Source of the DNA: Georgenia_B sunbinii
GTDB lineage: Bacteria > Actinomycetota > Actinomycetes > Actinomycetales > Actinomycetaceae
Assembly: GCF_036421855.1 (NCBI RefSeq)
Contig: NZ_JAZGOK010000002.1
DNA length: 64,000 bases
Strand: one strand, 5' to 3'
Every line of letters starts with the position of its first letter. Positions within the stretch are counted from its first letter, which is position 1. The translations under genes were made by a program, and so were the position numbers. Shown here one piece after another: positions 23,827-32,103 of this stretch. The notes beneath the pieces were generated by a model, which did no database searches, was not told the DNA's origin, and saw nothing but the letters and a program-made list of their open reading frames with translations.

Positions 23827-25437
23827 GTGTGGCAGCAGGTGGCAAGGCAGTTCGAGAGTGACGCGGGCAACGGATCCGCAGGCGTAGCAGCGCATCGTCG
23901 TACCTTCGCGGTGATCAGCCACCCGGATGCCGGCAAGTCGACGCTGACCGAGGCGCTGGCGCTGCACGCGCGGGCAATCGGCGAGGCCGGCCACGTGCAC
24001 GGCAAGGCCGGCCGCAGCGCCACGGTCTCGGACTGGATGGAGATGGAGCAGTCCCGCGGGATCTCGATCTCCTCCGCGGTGCTGCAGCTGAACTACCGCG
24101 GCACCGTGCTGAACCTGGTGGACACCCCCGGGCATGCCGACTTCTCCGAGGACACCTACCGGGTGCTGACGGCGGTCGACGCGGTGATCATGCTCGTCGA
24201 CGCCGCCAAGGGGCTCGAGCGGCAGACGATGAAGCTGTTCGCGGTGTGCCGGCACCGGGGCATCCCGATCATCACGGTGGTCAACAAGTGGGACCGCCCG
24301 GGCAAGGACCCGCTCGAGCTGATGGACGAGATCGCCGAGCGCACCGGGCTGACACCCACCCCGCTGACCTGGCCGGTGGGCATCGCCGGAGACTTCCGGG
24401 GCGTCCTCGAGCGGGACACCGGTGACTATGTCGCCTTCACTCCCACCGCGGGCGGGGCGCGGGTCGCTCCCGAGGAGCGGATGTCCGGCGCCGAGGCGAT
24501 GACGCGGGTGGGGGACCCGTGGCACACGGCGGCGGAGGAGTCCCAGCTGCTGGCGGCCACCGGGGCCGAGCACGACCAGAGCACCTTCTTGGCCGGCATC
24601 TCCACCCCGGTGCTGTTCGCCGCCGCGGTCCGCAACTTCGGCGTGAGCCGGTTGCTCGACGTCCTCGTCGACCTGGCCCCGGCACCCGGGCCGCGCGCTG
24701 ACCATGACGGCGCGCCGCGTGCGCTGGACGCACCGTTCAGCGCCTTCGTGTTCAAGCTGCAGGCGGGCATGGACACCGCGCACCGTGACCGGCTGGCCTA
24801 CATCCGGATCTGCTCCGGCGTGTTCGAACGGGGCATGGTGGTGACCACCGCCCGCACCGGACGCCCGTTCGCGACCAAGTACGCCCAGCAGACGTTCGGC
24901 CGGGACCGCAGCCTCGCCGACGTGGCCTACCCAGGTGACGTCGTCGGCCTGGTCAACGCCCTGGCGCTGCGCATCGGCGACACCCTGTACGACGGCCCGG
25001 CGGTGCAGTTCCCGTCGCTGCCGACGTTCGCCCCCGAGCACTTCGCGGTGGCCCGCGCGTTGGACGCCGGCCGGTACAAGCAGTTCCGTCGCGGCATCGA
25101 CCAGCTCGAGGCGGAGGGCGTCGTCCAGGTGCTGCGCTCGGACCTGCGTGGTGACCAGGCGCCGGTGCTGGCCGCGGTCGGGCCGTTGCAGTTCGAGGTC
25201 GCCGAGCACCGGATGGCCGAGGAGTTCGGTTCACCGGTGCACCTCGAGCAGCTGACCTACACGCTGGCGCAGCGGACCACCGCCACCTGGGCGGCGGTGC
25301 TGGACCGGGAGTGGGGCATCGAGGTGCTCCAGCGTGGTGACGGGGAACGACTGGCGCTCTTCCCGGACGAGTGGCGGATGCGATCGATCCAACGCGCCCA
25401 CCCCGGGGTGGTGCTGGAGTCGCTGGTGGCGGCGTGA
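23827..25437 (+). CDS. prfC: Peptide chain release factor 3
   Basis: A 536-residue translational GTPase that recycles RF1/RF2 from the ribosome. G motifs are SHPDAGKSTLTEAL (G1), DTPGHADFSEDTYR (G3) and VNKWDRPGKDPLELMDEI (G4). The RF3-specific EMEQSRGISI and the C-terminal QFEVAEHRMAEEFG distinguish it from EF-G. Its start is uncertain: GTG at 23827 or 23839, both close to the homologous RRTFAVISHPDAG. Its stop overlaps azlC by 4 nt, an unusual coupling of a translation factor to an amino-acid exporter. Confidence 0.93.
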   Translation: MWQQVARQFESDAGNGSAGVAAHRRTFAVISHPDAGKSTLTEALALHARAIGEAGHVHGKAGRSATVSDWMEMEQSRGISISSAVLQLNYRGTVLNLVDTPGHADFSEDTYRVLTAVDAVIMLVDAAKGLERQTMKLFAVCRHRGIPIITVVNKWDRPGKDPLELMDEIAERTGLTPTPLTWPVGIAGDFRGVLERDTGDYVAFTPTAGGARVAPEERMSGAEAMTRVGDPWHTAAEESQLLAATGAEHDQSTFLAGISTPVLFAAAVRNFGVSRLLDVLVDLAPAPGPRADHDGAPRALDAPFSAFVFKLQAGMDTAHRDRLAYIRICSGVFERGMVVTTARTGRPFATKYAQQTFGRDRSLADVAYPGDVVGLVNALALRIGDTLYDGPAVQFPSLPTFAPEHFAVARALDAGRYKQFRRGIDQLEAEGVVQVLRSDLRGDQAPVLAAVGPLQFEVAEHRMAEEFGSPVHLEQLTYTLAQRTTATWAAVLDREWGIEVLQRGDGERLALFPDEWRMRSIQRAHPGVVLESLVAA

Positions 25438-26138
25438 GCCGAGGGCACCAACGCCGGCCCGTCTCGGAGGAGGTGTGGCTCGGCTGGCGGACCGTCATGC
25501 CGGCCTGCCTCGCCGTCCTCCCGCTCGGTCTCGCGCTCGGTGTGCTCGTCGTGCAGTCGGGCCTCGCCTGGTGGTGGGGCCCGGTGTTCGCCGCCGTCGT
25601 CCTCGCCGGCTCCCTCGAGTTCCTGCTGGTCGGCATGGTGGCCGCCGTCGCCCCGCTGACCCAGATCGCGGTGAGCACGCTCCTGGTGAACTTCCGCCAC
25701 GTGTTCTACGCCCTCTCCTTCCCGCTCCACCGGATCCACGGCCGCGCCGCCAAGGCCTACAGCACCTTCGCGCTGACCGACGAGGCGTACGCGCTGACCG
25801 CCACCCCGCGGGCTACCGGCTGGAGCCGCACCCGCATCCTCAGCGTGCAGGTGCTCTTCCACCTCGCCTGGGTGGCCAGCGTGGCGATCGGCACCGCGCT
25901 GGGCGCGCTGGTACCGCCGCAGGTCGTGGGACTCGACTTCGCCGTCACCGCGTTGTTCGTCGTGCTCGGCATCGACGCGTACCGCATCCGCCGGTCCCTG
26001 CCCCTGCCGGTGCTCGCGCTCGGCTGCGCCCTGGCGGCGGCACTGGTCACCCCCAACGACATGCTCCTTTCCGCGATGGGGCTGTTCATCGGGGCCCTCG
26101 TCGCCTCCTACCTGGTCACCAGGCGCCGACGTGCCTGA
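25434..26138 (+). CDS. azlC: AzlC-family branched-chain amino-acid permease large subunit
   Basis: A 234-residue membrane protein with about 7 hydrophobic helices. The LVNFRHVFYALSFPLHRIHG, FALTDEAYALTA and SVQVLFHLAW stretches are characteristic of AzlC/BrnF. With AzlD it exports branched-chain amino acids or methionine. The GTG at 25434 overlaps the prfC stop, and its own end overlaps azlD by 8 nt, so the three genes are translationally linked. Confidence 0.9.
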   Translation: MSRGHQRRPVSEEVWLGWRTVMPACLAVLPLGLALGVLVVQSGLAWWWGPVFAAVVLAGSLEFLLVGMVAAVAPLTQIAVSTLLVNFRHVFYALSFPLHRIHGRAAKAYSTFALTDEAYALTATPRATGWSRTRILSVQVLFHLAWVASVAIGTALGALVPPQVVGLDFAVTALFVVLGIDAYRIRRSLPLPVLALGCALAAALVTPNDMLLSAMGLFIGALVASYLVTRRRRA

Positions 26139-26463
26139 CCCCTGGTACATCGCGGCCGCGGTGCTCATCGCCGCCGGCATCACGTGGACGTTGCGGGCGG
26201 TCCCGTTCGCGTTGCTGCGGCCGCTGCGCGACAGCGAGCTGCTGGCCTACGTAGGGGAGCGGATGCCGGTCGGCGTCATGGTCATCCTCGCGGCGTACAC
26301 GTTGATGGACGTCCAGCCTGCCGTCCTCACCTCCGCCGGGCCGGCGGTCGCCGCGCTCGCCGTCACCATCGGGCTCCACCTCTGGCGACGCAACGCGATC
26401 CTCAGCATCTTCGCGGGAACCGCCGTCTTCACCGCGATCTCCTCTGCGGTCAACGTGCTCTGA
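26131..26463 (+). CDS. azlD: AzlD-family permease small subunit
   Basis: A 110-residue protein with four hydrophobic segments. The signature TWTLRAVPFALLRPLRDSEL and GERMPVGVMVILAAYTL identify AzlD/BrnE. It forms the two-component exporter with the overlapping azlC product. The GTG start lies inside the end of azlC. Confidence 0.9.
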   Translation: MPDPWYIAAAVLIAAGITWTLRAVPFALLRPLRDSELLAYVGERMPVGVMVILAAYTLMDVQPAVLTSAGPAVAALAVTIGLHLWRRNAILSIFAGTAVFTAISSAVNVL

Positions 26464-26475
26464 CGCGCCAGTAGC

Positions 26476-27090
26476 ATGCGTCGGGTGCTCCGCCACGACG
26501 ACCCGCTGCCGCACCGGCCCCGCCGAGTGGTCGTCGCGGGCGTCTCCGGTGCCGGCAAGACGTCGCTCGCGCGGCGGCTAGCGCCGGTGCTTGACGCGCC
26601 CCACACCGAGATCGACGCGCTGTTCCACGGTCGCGGCTGGGCCCCTCGCGAGCAGTTCCTCGACGACGTGCGCACGCTCGTGGCCCGCGACGCCTGGACC
26701 ACCGAGTGGCAGTACCGCCCCGCGCGGCCGATCCTCACCGCACGGGCAGACCTGCTCGTGTGGCTCGACCTGCCGTTCGCCACGGTGACGTTGCCCCGCT
26801 TGGTCCGCCGCACGATCCGGCGCCGGCTGCGCCGCGAGGTGCTGTGGAACGGCAACGTCGAACCACCCCTGTGGACGTTACTCACCGACCCTGAGCACGT
26901 CGTCCGCTGGGCGATCGCGACGCGGCACAAGGACCGGGAGCGCATCCCGCAGCTCACCACGCGGTTCCCCCGGCTGACGATCGTGCGGCTACGGACCCCG
27001 CGCGACGTCGAGCGGTGGGTCGCCGGGCCGCTGGCTGACCACTGGGCGCCTGCCACTGGGGAGCCGCGCCCCCTACGGTGGAGGGCGTGA
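26476..27090 (+). CDS. P-loop NTPase, adenylate-kinase/shikimate-kinase-like
   Basis: A 204-residue single-domain P-loop protein with Walker A GVSGAGKTSLARRL near residue 23 and a second acidic block HTEIDALFHGRGWAPREQFL. DLLVWLDLPFATVTLPRLVRR and arginine-rich RTIRRRLRREVLWNGN form the LID-like region. It resembles the FlaR/topology-modulator-like group of small kinases. The substrate is unknown. It follows azlD by 12 nt and may be the last gene of the prfC-azlCD unit. Confidence 0.8.
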   Translation: MRRVLRHDDPLPHRPRRVVVAGVSGAGKTSLARRLAPVLDAPHTEIDALFHGRGWAPREQFLDDVRTLVARDAWTTEWQYRPARPILTARADLLVWLDLPFATVTLPRLVRRTIRRRLRREVLWNGNVEPPLWTLLTDPEHVVRWAIATRHKDRERIPQLTTRFPRLTIVRLRTPRDVERWVAGPLADHWAPATGEPRPLRWRA

Positions 27091-27118
27091 GCCAGCGTGC
27101 CCGCGCGACCTTCGTGGA

Positions 27119-27664
27119 CTACCTCGTGGCCTGCTCCTTGAGCAGCTCGACGACGCCGAGGAGCTCGGCGAGATCCTCAGGCGCCGTCGCGTCGGTGACC
27201 CCCGGTGTGCCGCCGGCGAGCGCGGCGTTGTAGTACAGGCCGTCGCCGAGCAGCAGGATCGCCCGGGCGACCGCCCGGTCACCCACCTCGGCGGCGATGA
27301 GCTCGTACCAGTCCTGCTGGAGCCGGCGCATCGCCTCGCTGGCCGCCGGGTTCGCGTCCTGCACCAGCCGGGCAGTCGCGACCAGCGCCCGGTCGAGGGC
27401 GGAGCCCTGGTAGGCGGAGGTGCCGACGTAGTAGGCCGAGGGGCCCTGTTCGGCGCACGCCATCCGGGCCACGTCCTGCTGGGCGAGCTCGGTGAGCCGC
27501 TCGACCAGCCCGTCGACGAGCGCGTCCTTCGACCGGAAGTGGTAGAGCAGACCACCCTTGGAGACCGCGGCGAGGGCCGCGACGGCGTCCATGGTCGCCG
27601 CCCGCTCACCCTCGGCGATGAGGATCTGCTCGAAGGCGTCCAGGAGGTTCTCGCGGGTCGACAT
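27119..27664 (-). CDS. TetR/AcrR-family regulator of the adjacent MFS exporter
   Basis: A 181-residue regulator with an N-terminal HTH (MDAVAALAAVSKGGLLYHFR) and the TetR_C ligand-binding region (ALVATARLVQDANPAASEAM, LLLGDGLYYNAAL). It is divergent from a 14-helix drug transporter, with a palindrome between them, the standard QacR/TetR arrangement. It should repress the exporter and itself until a drug binds. Confidence 0.9.
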   Translation of the reverse strand: MSTRENLLDAFEQILIAEGERAATMDAVAALAAVSKGGLLYHFRSKDALVDGLVERLTELAQQDVARMACAEQGPSAYYVGTSAYQGSALDRALVATARLVQDANPAASEAMRRLQQDWYELIAAEVGDRAVARAILLLGDGLYYNAALAGGTPGVTDATAPEDLAELLGVVELLKEQATR

Positions 27665-27691
27665 GTGTGAAGGCTAACGTTCCCGGACTGT

Positions 27692-27712
27692 ACCGTCCAG
27701 ACGGTGTACTAT
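27692..27712. promoter_or_regulatory. TetR operator overlapping the MFS promoter
   Basis: A perfect palindrome, ACCGTC-CA-GACGGT (27692-27705), lies directly before a TACTAT -10 box (27707-27712) for the rightward exporter gene. A bound TetR dimer would sit in the promoter spacer. The 5' end of the TetR gene is 27 nt away, so autoregulation is likely. Confidence 0.65.
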
Positions 27713-27769
27713 CTCCTCCGGCGCCCGGGTGACCCGGCGCCGTCGACCTCAGCCGTAGTGGAGCCACGC

Positions 27770-29284
27770 ATGACCGCCCGACCGACCATCGAGACGCCCG
27801 TCCGCACGCCCCGCCGGTGGGCCGCCCTCGTCGTGCTCATGCTGCCGGTGCTCCTCGTCGCGGTGGACAACACAGTGCTGAGCTTCGCCGTCCCATCGAT
27901 CTCGGAGTCGCTGCGCCCGCGGGGGACCGAGCTGCTGTGGATCGTGGACATCTACCCCCTGGTGCTCGCCGGTCTGCTGGTGCCGATGGGCAGCCTCGGA
28001 GACCGGATCGGCCGCCGGCGCCTGCTGCTCATCGGCAGCACCGGCTTCACCGTGGTCTCCGCGCTGGCCGCCTTTGCGCCGAGCGCCGCGATGCTCATCG
28101 GCGCGCGGGCCACCCTCGGCTTCTTCGGCGCAATGCTCATGCCGGCCACGCTGTCGCTGATCCGCAACATCTTCACCGACCCCACCGAGCGCCGGACGGC
28201 GATCGCGATCTGGGCGGCCGGGTTCTCCGGCGGTGCGGCGCTGGGCCCGGTGGCCGGCGGTTTTCTGCTCGAGCACTTCTGGTGGGGCTCGGTCTTCCTC
28301 ATGGCGGTCCCGGTCCTCGTGCCGCTCCTCGTGCTCGGGCCGTTCCTCATCCCCGAGTCCCGCGACCCGGCGCCCGGGCCGGTCGACCCGGTGAGCATCG
28401 TGCTGTCGATCGCCACGATGGCCCCGCTGGTCTACGGCATCAAGTCCGTCGCTGAGTCGGGTCTCGACGGCGAGGTGCTGCTCCTCGCCGTCGTCGGCCT
28501 GCTCGCCGGCACCATGTTCGTCCGGCGGCAGCTCCGGCGCCGCGAGCCGATGCTCGACGTTCGGCTGTTCACCAACCCGGTGTTCAGCGGCGCGGTCACC
28601 GCCAACCTGCTGAGCGTGTTCTCCCTCGTCGGCTTCCTGTTCTTCATCCCCCAGCACCTCCAGCTCGTCAGCGGTCGCGGGGCGATGGAGTCCGGCCTGC
28701 TGCTCGTCCCCGGCCTGGCCGTGACGGTGCTGGCAGGTCTCGCGGTGGTGCCGATCGTGCGACGGGTGCGACCGGCCGTCGTGGTCACCTGCGGGCTGCT
28801 CCTCAACGCCGCCGGCTACGTCGTCGTCCTCGTCTCCGGCACCTCGGGCTCCGACCTCGGGCTCCTCGTGGCCTTCATGGTGCTCGGCGCCGGGGTGGGC
28901 GCCGCGGAGACCATCTCCAACGACCTCATCCTGTCCTCCGTCCCGGCGACGCGGGCCGGGTCGGCCTCGGCGATCTCGGAGACCGCCTACGAGCTCGGTG
29001 CGGTGCTGGGCACCGCGGTGCTCGGCAGCATCCTCACCGCCACCTATCGCAGCAACGTCGTCGTGCCCGACGGGCTGCCGGCGGCCGACGCGCAGGCCGC
29101 CGGCGAGACCCTCGGCGGCGCCACCGAGGTGGCCGGCGGGCTGCCGAGCGACGTCGCGGGCGCCCTGCTGGACTCCGCCCGCCACGCCTTCGACTCCGGC
29201 GTGGTCATCACCTCGACCATCGGAGTGGTGCTCATGGTGCTGGCGGCTGGCATCGCCCGGCGCACGCTGCGCGACGCCCGGTGA
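27770..29284 (+). CDS. MFS drug exporter, DHA2 (14-helix) family
   Basis: A 504-residue proton-driven efflux pump. It has the motif-A-like loop GSLGDRIGRRRLLLIG, the motif-C-like GFSGGAALGPVAGGFLLEHF and the DHA2 N-terminal helix VDNTVLSFAVPSI, as in QacA and LfrA. About 14 hydrophobic helices are visible, with an extracellular loop (DGLPAADAQAAGETLGG) before the last. It probably exports cationic dyes, antiseptics or antibiotics. The ATG at 27770 is preceded by ggag. Confidence 0.92.
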   Translation: MTARPTIETPVRTPRRWAALVVLMLPVLLVAVDNTVLSFAVPSISESLRPRGTELLWIVDIYPLVLAGLLVPMGSLGDRIGRRRLLLIGSTGFTVVSALAAFAPSAAMLIGARATLGFFGAMLMPATLSLIRNIFTDPTERRTAIAIWAAGFSGGAALGPVAGGFLLEHFWWGSVFLMAVPVLVPLLVLGPFLIPESRDPAPGPVDPVSIVLSIATMAPLVYGIKSVAESGLDGEVLLLAVVGLLAGTMFVRRQLRRREPMLDVRLFTNPVFSGAVTANLLSVFSLVGFLFFIPQHLQLVSGRGAMESGLLLVPGLAVTVLAGLAVVPIVRRVRPAVVVTCGLLLNAAGYVVVLVSGTSGSDLGLLVAFMVLGAGVGAAETISNDLILSSVPATRAGSASAISETAYELGAVLGTAVLGSILTATYRSNVVVPDGLPAADAQAAGETLGGATEVAGGLPSDVAGALLDSARHAFDSGVVITSTIGVVLMVLAAGIARRTLRDAR

Positions 29285-29552
29285 GGCGCCCACCGGTTGT
29301 CCACCGGGCCGGCCGGCGGGGCAATGGCCCGCAACACAGCCGATGACGTGCCGAAACGCCACGACGTAGGGGTAGGATCGACCTGCCCGTCGCGGTGACC
29401 GTCGTGAGAGATCGACCTGATCACGGTCCCGCTGCAGCAGCAGCGCACGTCGAGGACGTGCCCATCGGGGCCGGACCTTTGACGTCCGTCTTCTTCGCTG
29501 CGCACGGGTTCGCGTTCGTCGCGAGACAGGTCATCGACCCGAGGAGAAGTCT

Positions 29553-31718
29553 GTGGCTCGAGGAGCCCAGCGTCAGGCCGGCGCTCGCCGTCCTGCTACG
29601 CGTACCAAGCGTCGGCCCGCCCGCGAGGACAACGAGGGCATCATCCCCGTCCTCGCGCAGGTGGTTCGAGAGGTCGAGGGCGCGGTCCAGCGCGGCCGTG
29701 CCAAGCCGTCGACCCGCACCAAGTTCCAGGTCGTCGCGCTCCTCGTCCGCGAGGAGCGCGCCCGGCTCAAGGCCGACGAGGAGGTCCCCGACGCCAAGCG
29801 TGCCCAGGAGCTCAAGCGGCTCGACGGCATCGCCCAGATCCTGGCGATGACCGCCGCGCGTGACACCTCGCTGCTCGCGCTCCTCGCCGACGACGCCGTC
29901 ATCTCGACGGCGTCCCGCGAGCTGCGTCGCGAGATGCTCGAAGACGCCGGGATCGAGGTGCCGGCCGAGCCGGTCGACCGGCCTGTCTCCGTCTCCGCCT
30001 CTGCCTCCACCCCGTCGGCCGCCGCCGCCGCGCCGGAGCAGCGCCAGGTGGTGCCGCAGTCGGTCATCGCCCGGCAGCTGGCCAACCCGTTCCTCGAGCC
30101 GGACTACTCCGGGGTGGGCAAGCCCAAGGCGGTGCCGCGCCGGCTGGCCGGCTGGGAGCTCATCGGGCCGCTGCTGCGCTCCTTCGAGCAGGGCGGGACG
30201 TCCTCGTGCATGGCGCTGCCCGACGCCGACGAGGCCCCGGTGCGGGCCGACCTCGAGCTCATGCCGCACCAGGCCGAGCTGGTGGCGGCTGCCGCGCAGG
30301 GCCACCGCACCTTCCTGCTCGCCGACGAGCCCGGCCTCGGCAAGACCGCGCAGGCGCTGCTGGCCGCGCAGGCCGCCGACGCCTACCCGTTGCTCGTCGT
30401 CGTGCCTAACGTCGTCAAGACGAACTGGGCCCGGGAGACCGAGCGCTGGACCCCGAACCGCACGGCGACCGTCGTCCACGGCGACGGTGAGACCGTCGAC
30501 GGCTTCGCCGACGTGATGATCGTGAACTACGAGATCCTCGACCGGCACGTCGGCTGGCTCGCATCGCTCGGCTTCCGCGGGATGGTCGTCGACGAGGCGC
30601 ACTACATCAAGAACAAGAAGTCGCAGCGCTCCCGGCACGTCCTCGAGCTGTCCGAGCGGATCCGGGCCAGGATGTCCCGGCCGCTGCTCATGGCGCTCAC
30701 CGGCACGCCGCTCATCAACGACATCGAGGACTTCACCGCGATCTGGGAGTTCCTCGGCTGGATCGACGAGGCGAAGCCGCTCGGCGACCTCATGCTCTCG
30801 CTCGAGGAGATCGGGCTCACGCCGGCGGACCCGGGCTTCTACCCGGCGGCGCGGTCGAGCGTCATCGAGCAGGGCATCGTGCGCCGCCGCAAGGTCGACG
30901 TCGCCGCCGACCTGCCGGCACGCCGCGTGGCCGACGTGTTCGTCGAGCTCGACGGTGAGGCCGGGCGATCGATCCGGGCCGCCGAGCAGGAGCTCGCCCG
31001 CCGTCTCGTCGCCCGCTACGAGCGGGTCCTCGAGGCCAAGCACGCCGACGTCTACGCCGGCATCGACCACGAGCTCGTCCGCCAGGTGGCCGTCTGGGAG
31101 CGGGGCGCCACCGCGGAGAAGTCCGTCGACAACGTCTTCACCATGATGCGCCGCATCGGCCAGGCGAAGTCCGGGCTGGCCGCCGACTACGCCGCCCAGC
31201 TCGTGCGCAACGTCGGCAAGGTCGTCTTCTTCGCCAAGCACGTGGACGTCATGGACGCCGCCGAGGAGTCCTTCGCCGCCCGCGGCTTCCAGGTCGCCTC
31301 GATCCGTGGCGACCAGACCGCCAGCGTGCGCCAGCGCAACATCGACGCGTTCACCAACGACCCCGACGTGTCCGTCGCGGTCTGCTCGCTCACCGCGGCC
31401 GGCGTGGGGCTCAACCTCCAGGTGGCGTCGAACATGGTGCTCGCGGAGCTGTCGTGGACCGACGCCGAGCAGACCCAGGCCATCGACCGGATCCACCGGA
31501 TCGGGCAGGCCGAGCCGGTGACGGCGTGGCGGATCATCGCTGCGCAGACCCTCGACACGCGGATCGCGGAGCTCATCGGCAGCAAGGCCGGCCTCGCCGC
31601 CCGCGCGCTCGACGGGTCCGACGAGGACATCGACGCCGGTATCGACGTCCAGCTCGAGGCGCTGGTCGCGCTCCTCACCGACGCACTGTCCGGCGACCCC
31701 AGCGGCGCCCGCGGCTGA
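29553..31718 (+). CDS. SNF2-family DEAD/DEAH-box helicase-like ATPase
   Basis: A 721-residue superfamily-2 ATPase. The first 200 or so residues are basic and then low-complexity (SVSASASTPSAAAAAPEQ). Motif I (LADEPGLGKTAQ, near 262), DEAH (VVDEAHYIKNK, near 346), GTPL motif III (LTGTPLIND) and motif VI (QAIDRIHRIGQ, near 640) form the SNF2 core. Such proteins translocate on dsDNA to remodel nucleoprotein complexes. Neither a methyltransferase nor other defence genes are nearby, so chromosome maintenance is the simplest guess. The GTG has a gaggaga ribosome-binding site. Confidence 0.88.
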   Translation: MARGAQRQAGARRPATRTKRRPAREDNEGIIPVLAQVVREVEGAVQRGRAKPSTRTKFQVVALLVREERARLKADEEVPDAKRAQELKRLDGIAQILAMTAARDTSLLALLADDAVISTASRELRREMLEDAGIEVPAEPVDRPVSVSASASTPSAAAAAPEQRQVVPQSVIARQLANPFLEPDYSGVGKPKAVPRRLAGWELIGPLLRSFEQGGTSSCMALPDADEAPVRADLELMPHQAELVAAAAQGHRTFLLADEPGLGKTAQALLAAQAADAYPLLVVVPNVVKTNWARETERWTPNRTATVVHGDGETVDGFADVMIVNYEILDRHVGWLASLGFRGMVVDEAHYIKNKKSQRSRHVLELSERIRARMSRPLLMALTGTPLINDIEDFTAIWEFLGWIDEAKPLGDLMLSLEEIGLTPADPGFYPAARSSVIEQGIVRRRKVDVAADLPARRVADVFVELDGEAGRSIRAAEQELARRLVARYERVLEAKHADVYAGIDHELVRQVAVWERGATAEKSVDNVFTMMRRIGQAKSGLAADYAAQLVRNVGKVVFFAKHVDVMDAAEESFAARGFQVASIRGDQTASVRQRNIDAFTNDPDVSVAVCSLTAAGVGLNLQVASNMVLAELSWTDAEQTQAIDRIHRIGQAEPVTAWRIIAAQTLDTRIAELIGSKAGLAARALDGSDEDIDAGIDVQLEALVALLTDALSGDPSGARG

Positions 31719-31722
31719 CCGA

Positions 31723-31751
31723 GGGGCACGGCACCGCGGGCGTCGTGCCCC
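31723..31751 (+). terminator. Hairpin after the helicase gene
   Basis: A perfect 8-bp stem, GGGGCACG (31723-31730) with CGTGCCCC (31744-31751), lies 5 nt after the helicase stop codon. Confidence 0.55.
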
Positions 31752-32103
31752 TTCGGGCAGTCGAGCGCGCGCTGGCGAGCGGCTGTACCTGGTGCCAGCG
31801 GGCCGCAGTCTCGCACCGGCCGTCTCGCGCCGCGATCTTCTCAAGCGCTCGCTGTAGCCGCTGACCTGGGGGATGGTCAGCGGCCTCGGCCTCTAGGTGC
31901 CTGACACCACGCTCGGGATCTCCGGCGCCGTCGGGCCGGTGTTGCGCCGCGCGCTGCCGGACGCCGGGGGAGCGCCGTACCGCTTGATGAGAATGAGTCG
32001 CGTTCCTGTTAGTGTCGTGCCGCCCGCCACACCGGCGGACCTTCGCGACACCGACCGAAAGGAAAGGGCCGACCGTGACCGACACGGCCAGGCCCGACGT
32101 CCC
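31752..32103. other. 352-nt intergenic region upstream of the zinc-chaperone gene
   Basis: No gene is evident. The right half contains a possible Zur/Fur-like operator at 31985-32010 and a likely promoter for the aztD-aztC pair. A strong aaaggaaaggg lies at about 32057-32067, followed by a GTG in a different frame that could encode a short leader peptide overlapping the aztD start. The left half shows nothing recognisable. Confidence 0.4.
31985..32010 (+). promoter_or_regulatory. Candidate Zur/Fur-family operator
   Basis: The AT-richer block TGATGAGAATGAG followed by CGTTCCTGTTAG resembles actinobacterial Zur boxes on its left arm, but the right arm matches poorly. It is placed where a zinc-responsive promoter is expected. 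Low certainty. Confidence 0.3.

Noticed and set aside
23767..23895. A minus-strand cysteine-containing peptide (CYACGSV) overlapping the prfC start
   Set aside because: Overlaps a strongly supported gene, no ribosome-binding site or homologue recognised.
29553..31718. Defence-island (for example DISARM-like) helicase
   Set aside because: No methyltransferase, PLD or other defence genes are adjacent; neighbours are an exporter and zinc-binding proteins.
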